From NCBI RefSeq assembly GCF_001522545.3, contig NC_031773.1, positions 17,866,302 to 17,930,301 of the forward strand: a DNA stretch of 64,000 nucleotides, in the 5' to 3' direction. A program made the translations under genes and the position numbers. Below are positions 12,628 to 26,624 of this stretch, in pieces (position 1 is the stretch's first letter; the number at the start of each line of letters is the position of its first letter). The stretch is from Parus major (taxonomy: Eukaryota; Chordata; Aves; Passeriformes; Paridae). The notes below the pieces were generated by a model. That model was not told the DNA's origin and ran no database searches. It saw only the letters and a list, made by a program, of their open reading frames with translations.

Positions 12628-15600
12628 TGACAGACACACCTCTGTCTCCAGGTGTTATTGTCTTTATTCCCCCTTGAAATAAAATCCTTCTTGGTACATT
12701 ATGGTAAGGATTCAGGAGTCCAAATATGTGACTTTGGATTTCAGTAACTCACAGTTACTGAACTACCAGGTTCAAAACAAAGCAAAACAACCCCTAAAAC
12801 AGCTTACCAACCATTCTTTTGTAGAAAAGGATGTACCCTTGGGGAAAAGAAAGAAGACATGTATGAAAACAGTTCAGCAGCAACTGGGCTAAGGACTGGT
12901 GGTGGAGTCTACAAAAAGGTTAATTCAGACTTAGATTCCACGAAAGCAAAGTGGTTCCAATCTTTTTATGGAAACAGACCTAAAAATAACTAATCAATTC
13001 CTGTGCAATCCATGCTACTTAAGGTCTCATTTTACTTCTCATTATCCTGCTCCGATTTTGTTAGCAATAAATTTACTTTCTATCTCTAAGGTGAGCCTGC
13101 TCTGCCCTTGATGGTATTTGGTGAACAATCTCTCTCCCAGTCGTTATCTCAGCCAGCTGCAGCAGAGGGGTGAGCAAGAGGCTTTTGTGGGTCAAACCAC
13201 AACAACATGTTAGCATATCAGAATTCAATATTGCCATGCTAGTGATCAGTATGTAATCAGGTCCAAATTTGTATTTTCAAACTGTGGTAGATATGGAGAC
13301 ATTGTACTGATGTAAATGCTACATTTTTCTGTTTACTATGTTATGAAATAGTCCTTGACCACACCTATGAAAACCCTGAGCATGCAATTGAACCAGAATA
13401 TATCAGGGTCCATGGTACAAACATCCCTTCCAACTCCAGAAAATTAATAATTTCTTTTACTTGAAGTAGGGTATTCTGGAGCCAGATAATGGCTGGACAT
13501 TCAAATAAACTTTTTTATAATTACTGAAAATGCAGTACAAAAGGCATTCTGTCAATTATATATAGGCTCAATAATATGCATGCTGAGCTGCTCTCATTCC
13601 AAAAATGGTGACATGATGTAATTTAGAAAGAAAATAAAAATATTTTACACTATTATTGAGTGACAGAAATGAACTGAACTGAAACAATGACTTAGCCAAG
13701 TCTTATTTCTCCTAGAAATCTCTAAAAATCTGTGACTGAGTTCAGCTGCTTAAGGCAAAATGTTCCATCCCTAGAATAGCACATACAACTATACTCTATG
13801 CTTTAAAATAATAATGGAAACATGCTAGGCAGCTGCATGGATGATATTCATATTTCTTCAGCATGAAGTTTGTGCTTGACATCTTGAAATTTAAATTGGA
13901 GCTGAAGACATATATCAAGGGGAAATTTGACTGCCATTATCATTCTCATCACCACACAGTTTGATTGAAATGCTTAAGGAAATGAAGTGAAGGAAAACAT
14001 TTATATTGGCCAGTGGGTGGTGGGAGGGTTAATCCAATCCCCAAACTAATAAATGGTCTTTACTGTAGAGAGGAAGAATAAGGGCCACTGCAAAGGAGAG
14101 AAATATGTTTTATCTTGGAAATGTGAGTTGACATCACTTGTAAAAAGCAAATTAAAATAATGTGAAAAACTGTAGTCCATAAGTAACAGGAAGAAACTTT
14201 AAGGTTTTAAGAAAATCATGTCTCTGACTTCAGTATCACTGAGTAATTGGAAAGTTTCTCACAGTTTTCAGAATGAACTTGTTTCAAATATGCCATGTAA
14301 TCAGAATAATTCATTTTAGGACAGACCTTGCCCATGGTCTGACCCCAGGTTTTCCAGACTGAGGTTTATCTTTTTCCCATAGTCTGGCTTTGGAGAATGA
14401 GAAACAGAAAATAAGCTTGTTTGAGCATGAAGCTCAAAAACAAGGAGCTTGATAGTACCAGAAAATGGAGAAATAAATAAGTTAGTATTTTAGGTAAAAA
14501 CAGCTTAAATTTTGAATACCAGCAAGTGGCACACAATTGAGCACATCTGTGAACAGGGATTGTCTGACTGAACTTCTGAAATCTAAAGTAGAAATCTGCA
14601 GCCTCCTGGATGCCACTACTAAGAGCTGGTCATAAATTTTGGTAACGCCTGGACTAAACAAGAGAAGTACCTCCTGAATTCTGATATTAATTAAAGATAT
14701 GAGATGGATTCACCAGTTAGGGAAAAGACCACATACTGTGCTTCAGTACATACATTATTTGGGAGGGAAAAATGAACTCCTGAGAGGTGTTGAATGACAA
14801 AAAGGAGGATTTCTGAGAAGCTGCCACAGAAAATAGAAGAGGGCCTAAAAAGGGAAAGGTGAGGAACCTGACAGGACAAAACATCTTGCAAATCAGAGAG
14901 GATTCTAGAAATGTGATATCTGCTGGGAAATGCCCAGGGACCTTGGCAGGTAGCATGAGGTAGCTATGTGCAGCTGCACAACACAGACACAGCTTTCAGA
15001 CCAACCTTCCAGGGCCAGCAGAGACCTCCCAGCAAAGAAGTGGAGACCCAGTGAGCATAGCACAGCAACAGAGAAAGGAACTTCAGTAAACAGAAAGGAT
15101 AGAAGCACTAATCTTGATGGTTCTCGCATAAATCTCAGTAACAAGCTCCACTATGGGTTGTTGCTTTCTCTGTCTCTGATAACAAGGCAAGGAGGTTTAA
15201 ACTGGGAACTAAATGAAAGACTAGAAAAAGGATAAGAGCCTTTGTTATCTGTTAATCCTAAAGCAGCACTGATTTACTGAAATGCATAGAAGCAACTGTG
15301 ATAAGCAGTCAGGAGGGTTCTACTTTAAGATTTCTGTCTTTTTAGACATATCTGAAAGGTATGGTAAAGGAATATTATAAGGCTTATAAAACTGAGCAAT
15401 TGCATGTCAACACTAAGATTACTGATGAAATCTGAATTCACCTTCCCCATTGTGAATACACATTATGTTAACTGTCCAGGACACAGCTCAGTATTTCAGT
15501 CATTATGCACTATAGAGGCAATGGAAGATGTTAACCATGAAGGTCCTAAAGCTGCTAGGCAAAGAACAGATTGTTATGGACTGTTAGGAAAAGAAAGCTA

Positions 15601-15640
15601 TCTCATATTTATAGGAGCTGAATACAGTCCCAGAGAAATA

Positions 15641-15661
15641 CATTAACTATCATAGTTAATG
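15641..15661. repeat. Perfect palindrome, 10-bp arms
   Basis: CATTAACTAT (15641-15650) and ATAGTTAATG (15652-15661) are exact reverse complements around one C. The GTTAAT half-sites are like those bound by HNF1-type homeodomain proteins, whose classical site is a palindrome of GTTAAT and ATTAAC. Here, however, the half-sites are in the opposite order, so that reading is weak. Confidence 0.6.
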
Positions 15662-18341
15662 ATAAAAAAATAAAAATAAAAAGATGTTGTTTGATGATTT
15701 TCAAGTCACCTAAATAAACTTACGTTAATGATTTGGTGTCCTCAGTTATAGCAGAAGTTAGTGAAAGATATATTTGAATAAATAGAGCTAACTAAAACTC
15801 TACAAAGCTTTAGCCTACAAATAAAGAATCCACAGTTGTCTTAAGCTGGCTGTGCAATAGAAATTCTGGACTTGAATCCCTTTACATATCAAATCTCCAT
15901 TTCTGATAGGAATGACATCATCCTCACTATCACAGGGAAGCTGAAGGCTTATGTGATGTATTCCTGGATGATAGTGAAATCAGAAAAGTCTGTGAGGAAA
16001 GTAATAGCCCTCAATAGGGATCTGCGCTGTTAGTGTCCAGCAAATAACAAATGGGACCACACATGCTGAACAATGAAACAAAACCAGTATTGAGCAGCTG
16101 CTCATTAAGCAAGCATCGTCCACTCTGTATTGTGAATGAAACAGGGGTCCCCTGACAAAAAAGAAAAAATCATTTAATTAAAATTACATCATAATTTGTA
16201 TGAATCAGAAACCTTCACAAAAATCTGCTGAACTGATATTTCCCAGGTAACCCTCTTCCAGCATTTCCTTGCCTTCAGATGCATGACTTTGCTGTTTTAA
16301 TAAAGCAGTGTAACACTGGGCTTTTCATGTGTTGATAATGAGTTTCTATATATTTGTGAGTTATCTGTAAACAAAAGTTGATAGATGAATAGGGTAATAC
16401 AAAAGAATACAAGTACAAAGAAATACCCATCTGGTGATGTTCCAGTCCCTGTCTTTTCCTCCAGTCTCATTTTCCACAAAGGCTGAGGTCACTTGTCCTT
16501 TGCTTGTTCTATACTTTGTAATGTTTGAACTTTAATTCAGTGGAAAATAGAAAATCAAGGCTGGGATATGGGGATAAGTTTATTTGTGATTTCTCCTTCA
16601 TCTGCACTGTAAAATTGACATCACAAGGCTCAATGAATCAAAGAGTGTCTGCTGCAGCTCTGCATAAATCCACCATATACTTGCTGAATACTATATATGT
16701 AAAAGCATATTATTTTGTGCACTTATTTTTTCCACTTTAAATTTTGCATTATGTACTTCATTTATATGTATCAGTACTGATTAAATTTCTTATGAAATGT
16801 GTGTGTAAAAACCTACTTGCTTCAGTTTCAAAAGACCTTTTTTTCCAAGCAGACTATGACACATGGTACTGATTGTCATTCTAAAACAAGTTCTTGAATG
16901 ATTTATAAATCTTTCTGTGTCATTGTTTTACATCTTGGATTTTTCCTCTTTGGAATATAATAATGTTGTTCTGTATGTGGGACATATACTAACTCATAGT
17001 TCCAACATTTCTATTTCTAAAGTTGTGTGTCAAAATATAGTATTAAAAATTTAAAATATCTCACTTTTTTTGTCATATGGTTAGTACAAGGGCAGATATC
17101 CAGGCCAAAGTAGTAGAATACAATCAAAGAAAACAGAAGATATTTCTATCTGTCTTAAGTTAAACCCTTTATGCAACTAAGATTAATGCAATTATGTCTA
17201 TGTCAACAGACTTGTATTTAAATGGTTAAATGCATTTGTTTTGACTAAAATAGAAAGGAAAACCAAGAAATCTGTCTTGCCTGGTATAACCTCTCTCATG
17301 TCATTTCCATTTGCTCTTAACAGCTTTGTTAGTTTATATAAAGTAGATGTAAAAACTCCCCAAAGTAAACATAACTTTGTCTTCCTGTGAGCTGCTTTTA
17401 AACTGTGCCTGATTGTCATGGCAGGTCAGCATTAGATTTTTATTTAAGTGTATGCAATGAAAATGCTTTGTGATTCAACCTTTCAAAAATTTCTAAGCAT
17501 ATAAACTTGACAGAAGCAAAGACTGATACTTAAGAAGTCAAGCAAGGATAGAATAAATTTTTGTTATCAAGGAATCTTCATGTAAACAAAGTGATGTTCT
17601 TCAGTCACTTCCCAAGGCTTGTTTGGTTTGTTTAGTGTCAGGAAAGGTCAAATGGTATAACAAAAATATCAAGATATTCTTCTTTCTGTTTGACTGAGGG
17701 GTTTGTAAGTGTTATGCATGATTTGTAGTGGTCTGTATCAAACCTGCCATCATTCAGCTGGCACTGGGCAGGTTTGGTATTTCTGCTACTCCATCATATT
17801 TGTTGAAGCTTATCTGAGAAGGTTCTGCCAATCTTTTTGTGTGCATCTCATGGCATGCATGAGCTAAATGCTCAGGTTTGAGTTTGGCTTTCAACTCCTC
17901 TGGTTAGTTCCTGAACTACATTTGCTAAGATAGGAGCCACAAGAGTTACCTCAGCTGACCTGCCACTTGGGTACACACAGCTGAATCCACAATGAACTTT
18001 AAATATAATGATAAACAAGAAGCCTTTCAAATATAATTTGCCATAAATGTAGGTGTTAATGCAATCAGCTATAATTGAAACATAAAAGAACATGTAGATT
18101 CCTGGCAATTACAGAAAAATAAAATAGCTAATTTATAGGACTTGTATCTGAATGGTAGCATAAATCCACTTCTCAAAATGATGTTTGAAAAACTTTTCTG
18201 CTTTCCAGCAGACATCTCTACCTGGCCCTTCAGCATTAGTCATCTGAGGATAAGATACCTTCATACATTGGAGTGCTAATCTCTTCCCTCCACGGAATCT
18301 GGTATAAGAATCAAACAAAAACACTATCCTTTAACAAAGTT

Positions 18342-18353
18342 AAAAAAAAAAAA
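18342..18353. repeat. Poly-A run
   Basis: Twelve consecutive A residues lie on the plus strand. No retrocopied gene body was recognised upstream. Confidence 0.7.
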
Positions 18354-19367
18354 GTCAAATAAAAGGAGGCATAGGAGTGTTACATAACAGAAACAGCCTA
18401 ATGAGCCATTATCATCATTCCATTTCTAAACCCTACAGTTTTAGGGAAGAGGAACACTGATGCCTTTCAGGTGAGGGAACACATTCTAGAAAATGAATAT
18501 AGACTGACAGAGGAAATTAATTCAAAATCTTCTATTCACTCCTGTTTTGCTGCTGGGAGATTCGGCTGTGAAGAACTGTGCCTCAGCTTGGGTCACAATT
18601 CCTCATCAATTGAAGGGATCTAGCCACAGTCACTGACTTGTTTGTTATTCCACAGACTTTTAGTCCTTTGTTCAAGTTCACGGATTAATATTCATTTCTT
18701 AAATAAATACCTGTATTAGACATGCCCCTTGAAGCTATTGTCGACATTATTACTAACTGGAATTACTTCTCAAAGGTAATTGTTATTTTACCCACTTTAT
18801 AGAGGAGGAAATAATGGCATAGACAATGTTCCTGAAATAATCTGTGTAGGAGGAAAATTGGAATATCCCTCCCAGAATGACTTTCAAAGATTAGTTTTGT
18901 CATTGGTCCTTCCCCGGATGCATATCCTCATTCCCATCAGATAATTTTGCAGCCCACAGCACAGTGGATTGCAGAGCAGCAGACACATCTCTGTGATTGT
19001 TTCTGTAACAAGATTATTTCCTTCATAATTTATTAGCTACTTCACTTTTAATTATACACTAGGATCTCCTTAACTCAAGAATGACAAAATCTGGGTCAAA
19101 GTCCCTAGCAGGTACATTTCCTTCTGCTTACTGAAGAGAAAGGAGTTTCTGTTAACTTTGGATGAGGAAGTGAATTTGTGGGGCCCTGAACAACTTGATT
19201 AACAAGAATTTTTTTCCTTTACACCACTTCCTTCCTCTCAGAGAGAATTTTTGCTAAACATTTCTATTATTAAGTGTCAAAGACTCAGTTTGTAAATCAT
19301 GTTTAGTAAAAAAACAGTTTCTGTGCCGCATTTTAAAATATTAACAAATCCCCATCATTCTCCCTCC

Positions 19368-19380
19368 TTTTTTTTTTTTT
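19368..19380. repeat. Poly-T run
   Basis: Thirteen consecutive T residues lie on the plus strand, preceded by a pyrimidine-rich leader (CTCCCTCC). I see no branch-point/AG arrangement that would convincingly make it a splice acceptor. Confidence 0.7.
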
Positions 19381-20991
19381 CTAACTGAATAAAAAATGCC
19401 ATCTGTCATTAAAACATTATTATTTGGACAGCAGTAATTGTCTTTCCCACAACCAGTATAATTTTGGTTTTTTGGACATCTTCTACAGCAAGCCTGAGAC
19501 AAATTAAATCCTTACTGCATCATAAAAAACAATTGAGAATCAGAGCAGGGCATGTAAACCTAAAATAAATGTGCCATTTACAATATCATATACACTTGTT
19601 ATGTTCTATAATTCATTTGAAGACTTCCTCCACCCTATTCATTACGATCATGTCCAGAGTAAGACAGTTGTTTTCAAAAGTCCATATTGGGTTTTTAAAG
19701 GTTTGTACAAAAATTAATGTTTTAAATCTCAGAATGGCTTAATTTTTTGCATGGTTCTTTCACCTTCAGCACTGGAAGACAGATCCTTTCATCTGAATTA
19801 TGAATTGACCATTTGATTTTGAGTACATCAAAAAGAACCCCCCCAAAAAACCACTTCCTCTATCCAAGTCACATTTTAGCCATAGAAATCATATTGAATA
19901 TTACATCTTGCAGTTTTTGCTAGAAACATCGAAGTACTACATGGAGGAAATAAGAACTGAGACAAAAACATGCTGCATCTTGAGAAGAAGCTTGTGCTAG
20001 CACTTCAAGGGGTGCAGAACTGTGAGCCACACAGGCCAGAGCTAATATAGCATCTCTCCATGTGTGTCACCTGCTAAATCTGTGCTGGCAGCTTTCACCT
20101 CCGTGGTGCTGTGAGTGAATGCAGTCCTGAGTGAATGCAAACTCTTCATGGTGTCTCCTGGTCTGCCCTAATGCTTTGTAGCACACAGTAGCTTTCTGGT
20201 TCTAATTACCAGATTTTGGATCTGGCATATTTCTTGCGATTTTCTTCTTCTTGGTCACACCAGCGCTTCCCCTTGTAAACAAAGCACCCAGTGGGTGATG
20301 ATTATAATAGCTGATTAATACAAGTAAACAGATTGGAGAACATTAAAGTTTTATGCATCCCTGCCATCTGCTTTCACTTCACACTGTACATATTAATATA
20401 CATATTGTACATGATTGGTTTTGTTTCCAGTTCAGTAGCAACAGGCATTGTGGTATACCATCAGTAGCTTGAATAATTCACAAAAATGACTGCCATGACT
20501 GCTCTAGATAGTTACATGTCTCATATTGTGTTTTCTTCTCTTATGATTCTGGCATTAAACTCATCACAATTTATCTGAATAAAAACATTGAAAAGAAAGC
20601 AGGAGCAGAAGAGCAGTTACCGTTTCCAACACTGAGAACAACATTTTTATATTCAAAATAGACCCACTAATGTAAGGACTTACACTATTTACTGGTGTAA
20701 AGTTGTTAATGACAGAATCGGAGCCATAAAATGTTCTTTTTCCCCTTGGTTTTGCATGACTTCTAACTCTTTTAAGTTAGTCTTACAACAGATTAAGACA
20801 GATTTTCTGTGCAGTTTAAGAATTGCAAATGAACAGCACATTTAAGTTAGACAGTGATATCATTATGTTGAATAGTGCCTTGCTCATAAACCCATCATGA
20901 TGAAAGCATTATCCTGCCTTAGAAAAAAAGCACTACCTACTTTGAATGAAAGAAATGCAATCAGAAATTTTATTAGAGGGCTGTATCAGAG

Positions 20992-21005
20992 AAAAAAAAA
21001 AAAAA
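20992..21005. repeat. Poly-A run
   Basis: Fourteen consecutive A residues are followed by GAAAC. No source element is recognisable next to it. Confidence 0.7.
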
Positions 21006-21233
21006 GAAACCTTCTTCTGTGATATTCAGACCTCTTTCATAATTATCTGGCAATGCTGGATTTCAATCAATTAAAAAAATCCAAGCATACAAACTGCAAG
21101 AACATTATTAGCATGACCAATTTTCAGGTAGACTAGTTACCAAGACAGTAAAATGGCCAAAGGTCTCCAGCATCTCAATATTTGTATTGTAACTAAGGTC
21201 TACAAACAATTTCTTTTCCACACTGACTTTCAG

Positions 21234-21600
21234 TCATAGAATCAAAGAATAGCAGTTTGGAAAATAACTCAAGGTCTAACCTTCTCCAGATGAATTAAAA
21301 CTGTTCTGTGTTGGAGCACCTACTACTTCTCTGGGGAGATTAATTGCTGATTGCTCTTATTGTAAAAAATTTTCCTCTTTGCCTAAGTGAAATCTTCCCA
21401 GGAATAATTACACCTTTACACCTGGCCTTTGCCACATGACTCCCTGTAAAAGGGGAGTCTCCATCTTCTTTGTAGATACACTTTAAGTACTGGAACACGG
21501 TGATAAGATCTTCCCTAAGCCTTCTCTTCACAAGGCTGAACAAACTCAGTTCTCTCAGCCTTTCCTCATTTTCCAGCGTTTAATTCCAGCCATTTCAGCA
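21234..21600 (-). mobile_element. CR1 LINE 3' fragment with decayed ORF2 end
   Basis: The plus-strand left edge starts TCATAGAATCAAAGAATAG, a degenerate complement of the CR1 tail. On the minus strand, an open frame at 21340-21543 reads through the conserved end of CR1 ORF2. The signatures FSLVKRRLREDLI, VFQYLK, YKEDGDSPFTGSH and RGKFFTIR correspond to the familiar KRRLRGDLI, FQYLKG, LFT and KFFT blocks of the reverse-transcriptase polyprotein. The frame then ends in a premature stop (after AISN) before the usual HWN-LP segment. The sequence is 5'-truncated close to 21600, beyond which similarity is lost. It is a dead copy. No target-site duplication was evident. Confidence 0.88.
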
Positions 21601-22915
21601 GAAGGATTTTGTAAATTATAGAAAGGAAGTATATATACACATATTTCTAGGCAATTGACTGCCTCTAAAATAACATGAGTTTTCTTGGAAGTTATTTTCC
21701 AGGGAATCTCCTTCATTAATTTAATCAGCCTGTCATAACCTTTCTACCAATACTGTGGTAATAATATTTTCTCAGATGGTATCGTAAATACAGTTCAGCT
21801 TGTGTTTATTAGATTCTCAGTATATAATTAATAACTTAAAGAAAATTCACCCTTAAGTGTTGACCTTGTCATGAGGAAGAACTGGGGAGCGAGCACCTAT
21901 CATACATCACCTAATTAAAGCCTTTTTAGTAATTGGTCTTGCTAGGGTGTGCACATGGGGCACCACTAGGTGCCAAAAGTGTGAAGTTACCCTTTCCTTG
22001 AAGAGCCATCTCATATCAACAACTATCTTTCAGTTTCAAAACACTGAATTCCTTGAAGAGTGAAACATAAAAAAGTGGAGAGGATGAAAATATGTGATTT
22101 TTCCTTTAGTAGCAAGAAGCACCTGTCTCAGATCTTGATTAGGAAAGTCCTCAGCCTCACTGTTAGTTTCACATATGACCATATAAATGAAACAGAGTGC
22201 AACCTTTTATCTGCATATATAAATTGAAAGCAAAAAATATAATTACTGTACTTTTATGAACTCTGGAATGTAAAAAAAAACCCTCAGTAAAGGAATATTG
22301 TTTTTATGAGGTGTGATATTATATTTTTTCCTGTAACATATTTGAAGACTTAATTGGAATAATCTATCCCATTTGAGCAATTAATCAGGATAATAATTTT
22401 AGCATGAATTTATTATATAGATATTTATAAGGTCTCATTTTTAATCTACTTCAAAGAAAATTAGTCTAGTCACAGCTCATCTTTTAGGAGCCACCAGGTC
22501 AGTTTCATGCATGAATTAAAACTAATATTGTTTTAGATAATTTTTCTACTATACTTCCTTGATACAGATTATTTTTACACTGACGAGGAATTCATTCAGC
22601 TTCAGTTTATGGACCTCTTGAAGATCTGAAAGACAGTCATCCCAAAAGATTATGACAAAGCTGGCCGACATCTTTTATTAAAATGTACCGGAGACTTTAG
22701 CCCTGGAAAGATCTGAGCTGTACGTGTGCTCATATTTTGAAACTACAAGGCAAAGACTCTGAATGTTTTTTAGAAAAAAGACAGAGGCTTGTAAAAGATG
22801 AATAACCATGATAAACTTGGATTATAATGAATTTATGCTTTTTTAGTATGTATAACATCATAGTGGGACTACTACGAAGAAAACTGCCATTAGAACAATC
22901 TGCTTTATTGATACC

Positions 22916-22928
22916 ATATATATATATA
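22916..22928. repeat. (TA)n microsatellite
   Basis: Six to seven TA dinucleotides occur in a row. It is short and probably not highly polymorphic. Confidence 0.7.
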
Positions 22929-23802
22929 GTCAAAGATAACCGGTATATTCAAAGGTGTGGGTCTCTAAAATAACTTTTGAACCTTTTCCAAAAATAAGCC
23001 TGCAAGATATTCTTGAACTGCAATTATTATCCAGGATTTGAATATATGGATTTCCCCTGAAGTTTCCAGGAACTATTCTTCATCTATTTATTCATCTACT
23101 TATTCTAATTATTCTTATAATTTATTCTATTATTCATTTCTCCAAAGAAAAACAAATGAACAAAAAATCACAATAATTTTTTATTCTTTTTTTAGTATCC
23201 AAAATAATTACTTGAAAATTTGCTGGAGGATAAAATATCTCATATTGCAGAATAGACCAAGAGACAATGAAGAAAATTACTAAAGTCACATAATAGTTCT
23301 AATTTAGTACTTCTTCATTTTTCAATTGCATTCAATTGACACAATTTTATTGTGACAGGAAGTAAAAATAAAAATCCATTTGATTGGAGGCATAGATATG
23401 ATGTAGTAAATACACAGTTCAAAACATCAAATGCATTCTCTCATGGGAAGAACAAAAGGAATTTATCAATGATCACAATAAATGTGAGGTCTCACAGTCA
23501 GTGGGAATGGAAACATCTCCAGTTTTTGCTAGAGTATAGTTTACTTCACTGTTTAATGTTACATTTAGGGACTCAGGGTTATAGTTCTAAATGATATTGG
23601 CTTCTAAATAACGGAAACATGAGATATGGAGAACAAATAGTGAAATTGAAATATTTTCCAATCAGCTTTGTATACCATATTTGTTATAAACTTATTGAGC
23701 TATGCAGACTGCACATACTTACAAAGTACCACAAAAACCTTATCTTACTGAATGTCATCAGAAGTCAGGGAAGATGTTTTGAAATAATTATGGGGTTTTT
23801 TT

Positions 23803-23828
23803 CTGTTAATATTTGTCAATATTAACAG
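23803..23828. repeat. Perfect 11-bp stem with 4-base loop
   Basis: CTGTTAATATT (23803-23813) and AATATTAACAG (23818-23828) are exact reverse complements around the tetraloop TGTC. It follows a T-rich run and sits about 330 bases before a second perfect hairpin. No gene is adjacent. Confidence 0.7.
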
Positions 23829-24160
23829 TTGGATTTGAGCAATGTCTTGTTTCATTTTCACAAGTGACCTGTGTTTTTTGAATATTCAATAAGGTGGCAA
23901 AATAAACTTAACAAGGCAGACAATATCACTGTCCTGGGAAATGTGTGCTATGATCCATGCAGTCATTGACATTGGAGATAGAAGAAAACACTGGATACTC
24001 TGTGGAAGATGATGGTGGAAGAGAGTTAATTGGACAGTTAATTTATCTATCCATCATCCTGATAATAAGGTGCACTTCCTGTAAGCTGAGGGAGGAACAG
24101 CTAACACTTCCTACATTTACCTGTGTACAGAAATCAGCAAGCTGTTGCACAGTTGAGAGG

Positions 24161-24189
24161 CTATTATATGAGGGATACTCATATAATAG
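24161..24189. repeat. Perfect 12-bp stem with 5-base loop
   Basis: CTATTATATGAG (24161-24172) and CTCATATAATAG (24178-24189) are exact reverse complements around GGATA. This is the longest perfect short-loop hairpin I found in the window. It has no T-tract downstream and no element ends that I recognise. Confidence 0.75.
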
Positions 24190-25118
24190 AGGTGTCCCAT
24201 TTTCTGGAGGAAGAACAACACTTCATGTCCCTGAGACTTAGTTGTGCTGAGCCTTGAGTACAGGCTGTGTTCACAGTGTAGTGTTCATCTCAAAATAAAT
24301 TGCCAATTCCATCCTGAGTACAGCATTTTCCCTAAGATGCTTCTCAGTGTACTGCAGGTGAGACAGAGTCAGGCACTATGTGAATATATGAAAAGTTCAA
24401 GACAGCCCACAGCATCAAAAATACTGGGAATCTTTCCCACTTTGCAGACACTTATGACTCTTCTAATTTCGTTTCAGTTGAAAAGAATCCACAGATGTTG
24501 TCATTACTTCATCTTTCTTCACCTTTCTTGTGGGCAGGGAGGCAACAAAGGGACTGGTTCAGTCCATAGAAGCCTGTTTGTATCTTTACAGATGTTTCAT
24601 CTAAATAGCATTTCTGATTTGCTGCATTGTGTTTGATTTTGGATAAACACATACACACGCCCACACACACCCCAGTTTTACATTTTACATTACATTTACA
24701 AGCAGTCTGCAATTTGGTGGGGATGGTGGAGCCCAGAGGGTTCTGTGTGCCTGTTTGATTTTACCTGTGGGGCAATAACTCCATTGCTGCTCTAACATGG
24801 GCACAACAAATAGTGACTGAGACATGATAGAGCATAAATGGCCCATTCCCAGTCACAAACAGCTAAGCTGAATGTACTACAGATGATTAACTGTCCTATT
24901 TTTACTCAATCCTGTTTGCTAAATCACTAAACCAGAGACAGGTAACAGAAATTATCTTTTTCCTTTTTAAATTACTGACTATGAACTCAGCATTGAGTGA
25001 CTCAGGAGTGTACAAATGAACAAATACTGACCCTGAATTTAAGTGACCTATTTATTCAGACCTTGAAGCTTTGTGAAACTGCTCTCAACATGACACTTGA
25101 AATACCCTTGAGTCACTG

Positions 25119-25144
25119 CAGCAACAACAACAAACAACAGCAAC
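25119..25144. repeat. (CAA)n-like simple repeat
   Basis: A run of CAA/CAG units is interrupted by a single extra A. It is a plain trinucleotide microsatellite with no reading-frame context. Confidence 0.65.
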
Positions 25145-26610
25145 CCGCTGAACTGAGCAACTGTCACTGAACTTAAGTACCCAAAGAAGGGTGAGAAGCA
25201 AAACTTTTTAGCAGGCCAGGAAGAAAGCATACATAAAAGTCTAACATCACTAAATCAGTTCTATTATGCTCTTGTGATGTCTAAATACTACAAATGAACA
25301 GAAATATGCCATTTCTAGGAATCACACACTATAATTTGAAAAACGGTTTCTTTGCTTCAATTGAAATTTTAAAATTAAAGGGCAGCAGAGACAAGAATAA
25401 AAAAAAAAGGTCAAAATATTTTTATCATAAAGTGAAATTTCTTTTTTGGCTAAATCTTATGTCAGTCCTTCCCTGATTTAATTGTATTTAGCTTTCCCAT
25501 TTATGCTTTGCATTTAAAAAAATATGTGCTCAAGTCACTATATCTATCACTATACATCCTTGTATACTCAAATTAATCAAGTATTTTTTCTGAAGTTGGT
25601 AAAGCCCTCCAGAATTTTTCATTGCAGAGACTAACTCACAGGAAAGTGTGCCCAGAAAAATCCCACATGAGATCAGGCTGAACTGTCACTTTTGGGTCTA
25701 TTTTTGTTACCACTTGTATAGACTTTTAGAAAAAAACAACATACAGAATTCTGCATTCTTGCCTCCTTTACCACTGAGAAATTAATTTGTGTGTTGTTTG
25801 TGCAGCAGCAGGGTCAGAGTGTGCAGTGTCCCACCCTGGTGCACACATCAGCAGTACAAAACTTCACCCACAGCATCCAAACTGTCCCTGACTGTCTGCA
25901 AAATCCGATCAGCCTTTTTGGTCAGGAAAAAAAAAGCACAAAAAATTAGTGGCTTGCCTGGGACTAAAACAGAAATCAATGTCAAGAGTGAGATTTCAGC
26001 TCCTCTAAATCAGTTCTATAGCAATAAAGAGATATCTGTGTAAATTTCAGACTTAGTTCTTCCTGTATTCCACTTTCTCCAGCCTACCATTTTGGACAAA
26101 AGTTTTAGCTTCTATTCTAAGGATTTCTATTCCTTCTGATTGGTTTATTTTTTGTCTGTGAGATTGCCAGTAAACACCATCCACCACTAAAAAATTAATG
26201 AGTAAAAAATCTGAGACAAAACTGCATTTTATTTTTGGCTAAAGCACATTTATTTATTATCTATAATGGAGAAATAGTTATTTATTTTTTTTTTTCACAT
26301 TACTTAAAGTATTGAAATTTTCATTTAAAACTGTATTAGCCAGAAAATTTTACAAAAGATAAATAGCATACAGAAGTAGTTGAAATCTCGGAACTCATAT
26401 TTCACATCTGTAGTAGGTCAGATTAACTACATGTGAAGTGCTTAGGTCCCAGTAGACACTTGCATAGTTAGATTTTCATGGGGTTTCTCTCCTCCAGTTC
26501 TTTTTTGAGGTGGCGAAAGAGGTCTGGAATCCAAAATCAGATTAACAGGTTATCAAGGCAAGTCTTCCTGTATGAAGCAAATATTTTTCTAGAAATATAA
26601 AATCCTGGTT

Positions 26611-26624
26611 AAAAAAAAAAAAAA
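26611..26624. repeat. Poly-A run
   Basis: Fourteen A residues occur in a row. No retroposon body is recognisable upstream. Confidence 0.7.

Larger units (their letters stand above)
11051..21233. other. AT-rich non-coding sequence, no gene seen
   Basis: No coding region could be supported in this 10-kb stretch. Reading frames are at most about 90 codons (for example 14966-15235) and show no domain or conserved motif. Contents worth listing are a perfect hairpin at 11943-11970, palindromes at 12609-12627 and 15641-15661, poly-A/T runs at 18342-18353, 19368-19380 and 20992-21005, and a relatively GC-rich patch at about 19980-20300. The rest appears unique. Confidence 0.55.

Noticed and set aside
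24244..24636. 130-codon plus-strand frame
   Set aside because: It begins at GTG, not ATG, has no recognisable domain and no splice or promoter context. One frame of this length by chance in 64 kb is not surprising.
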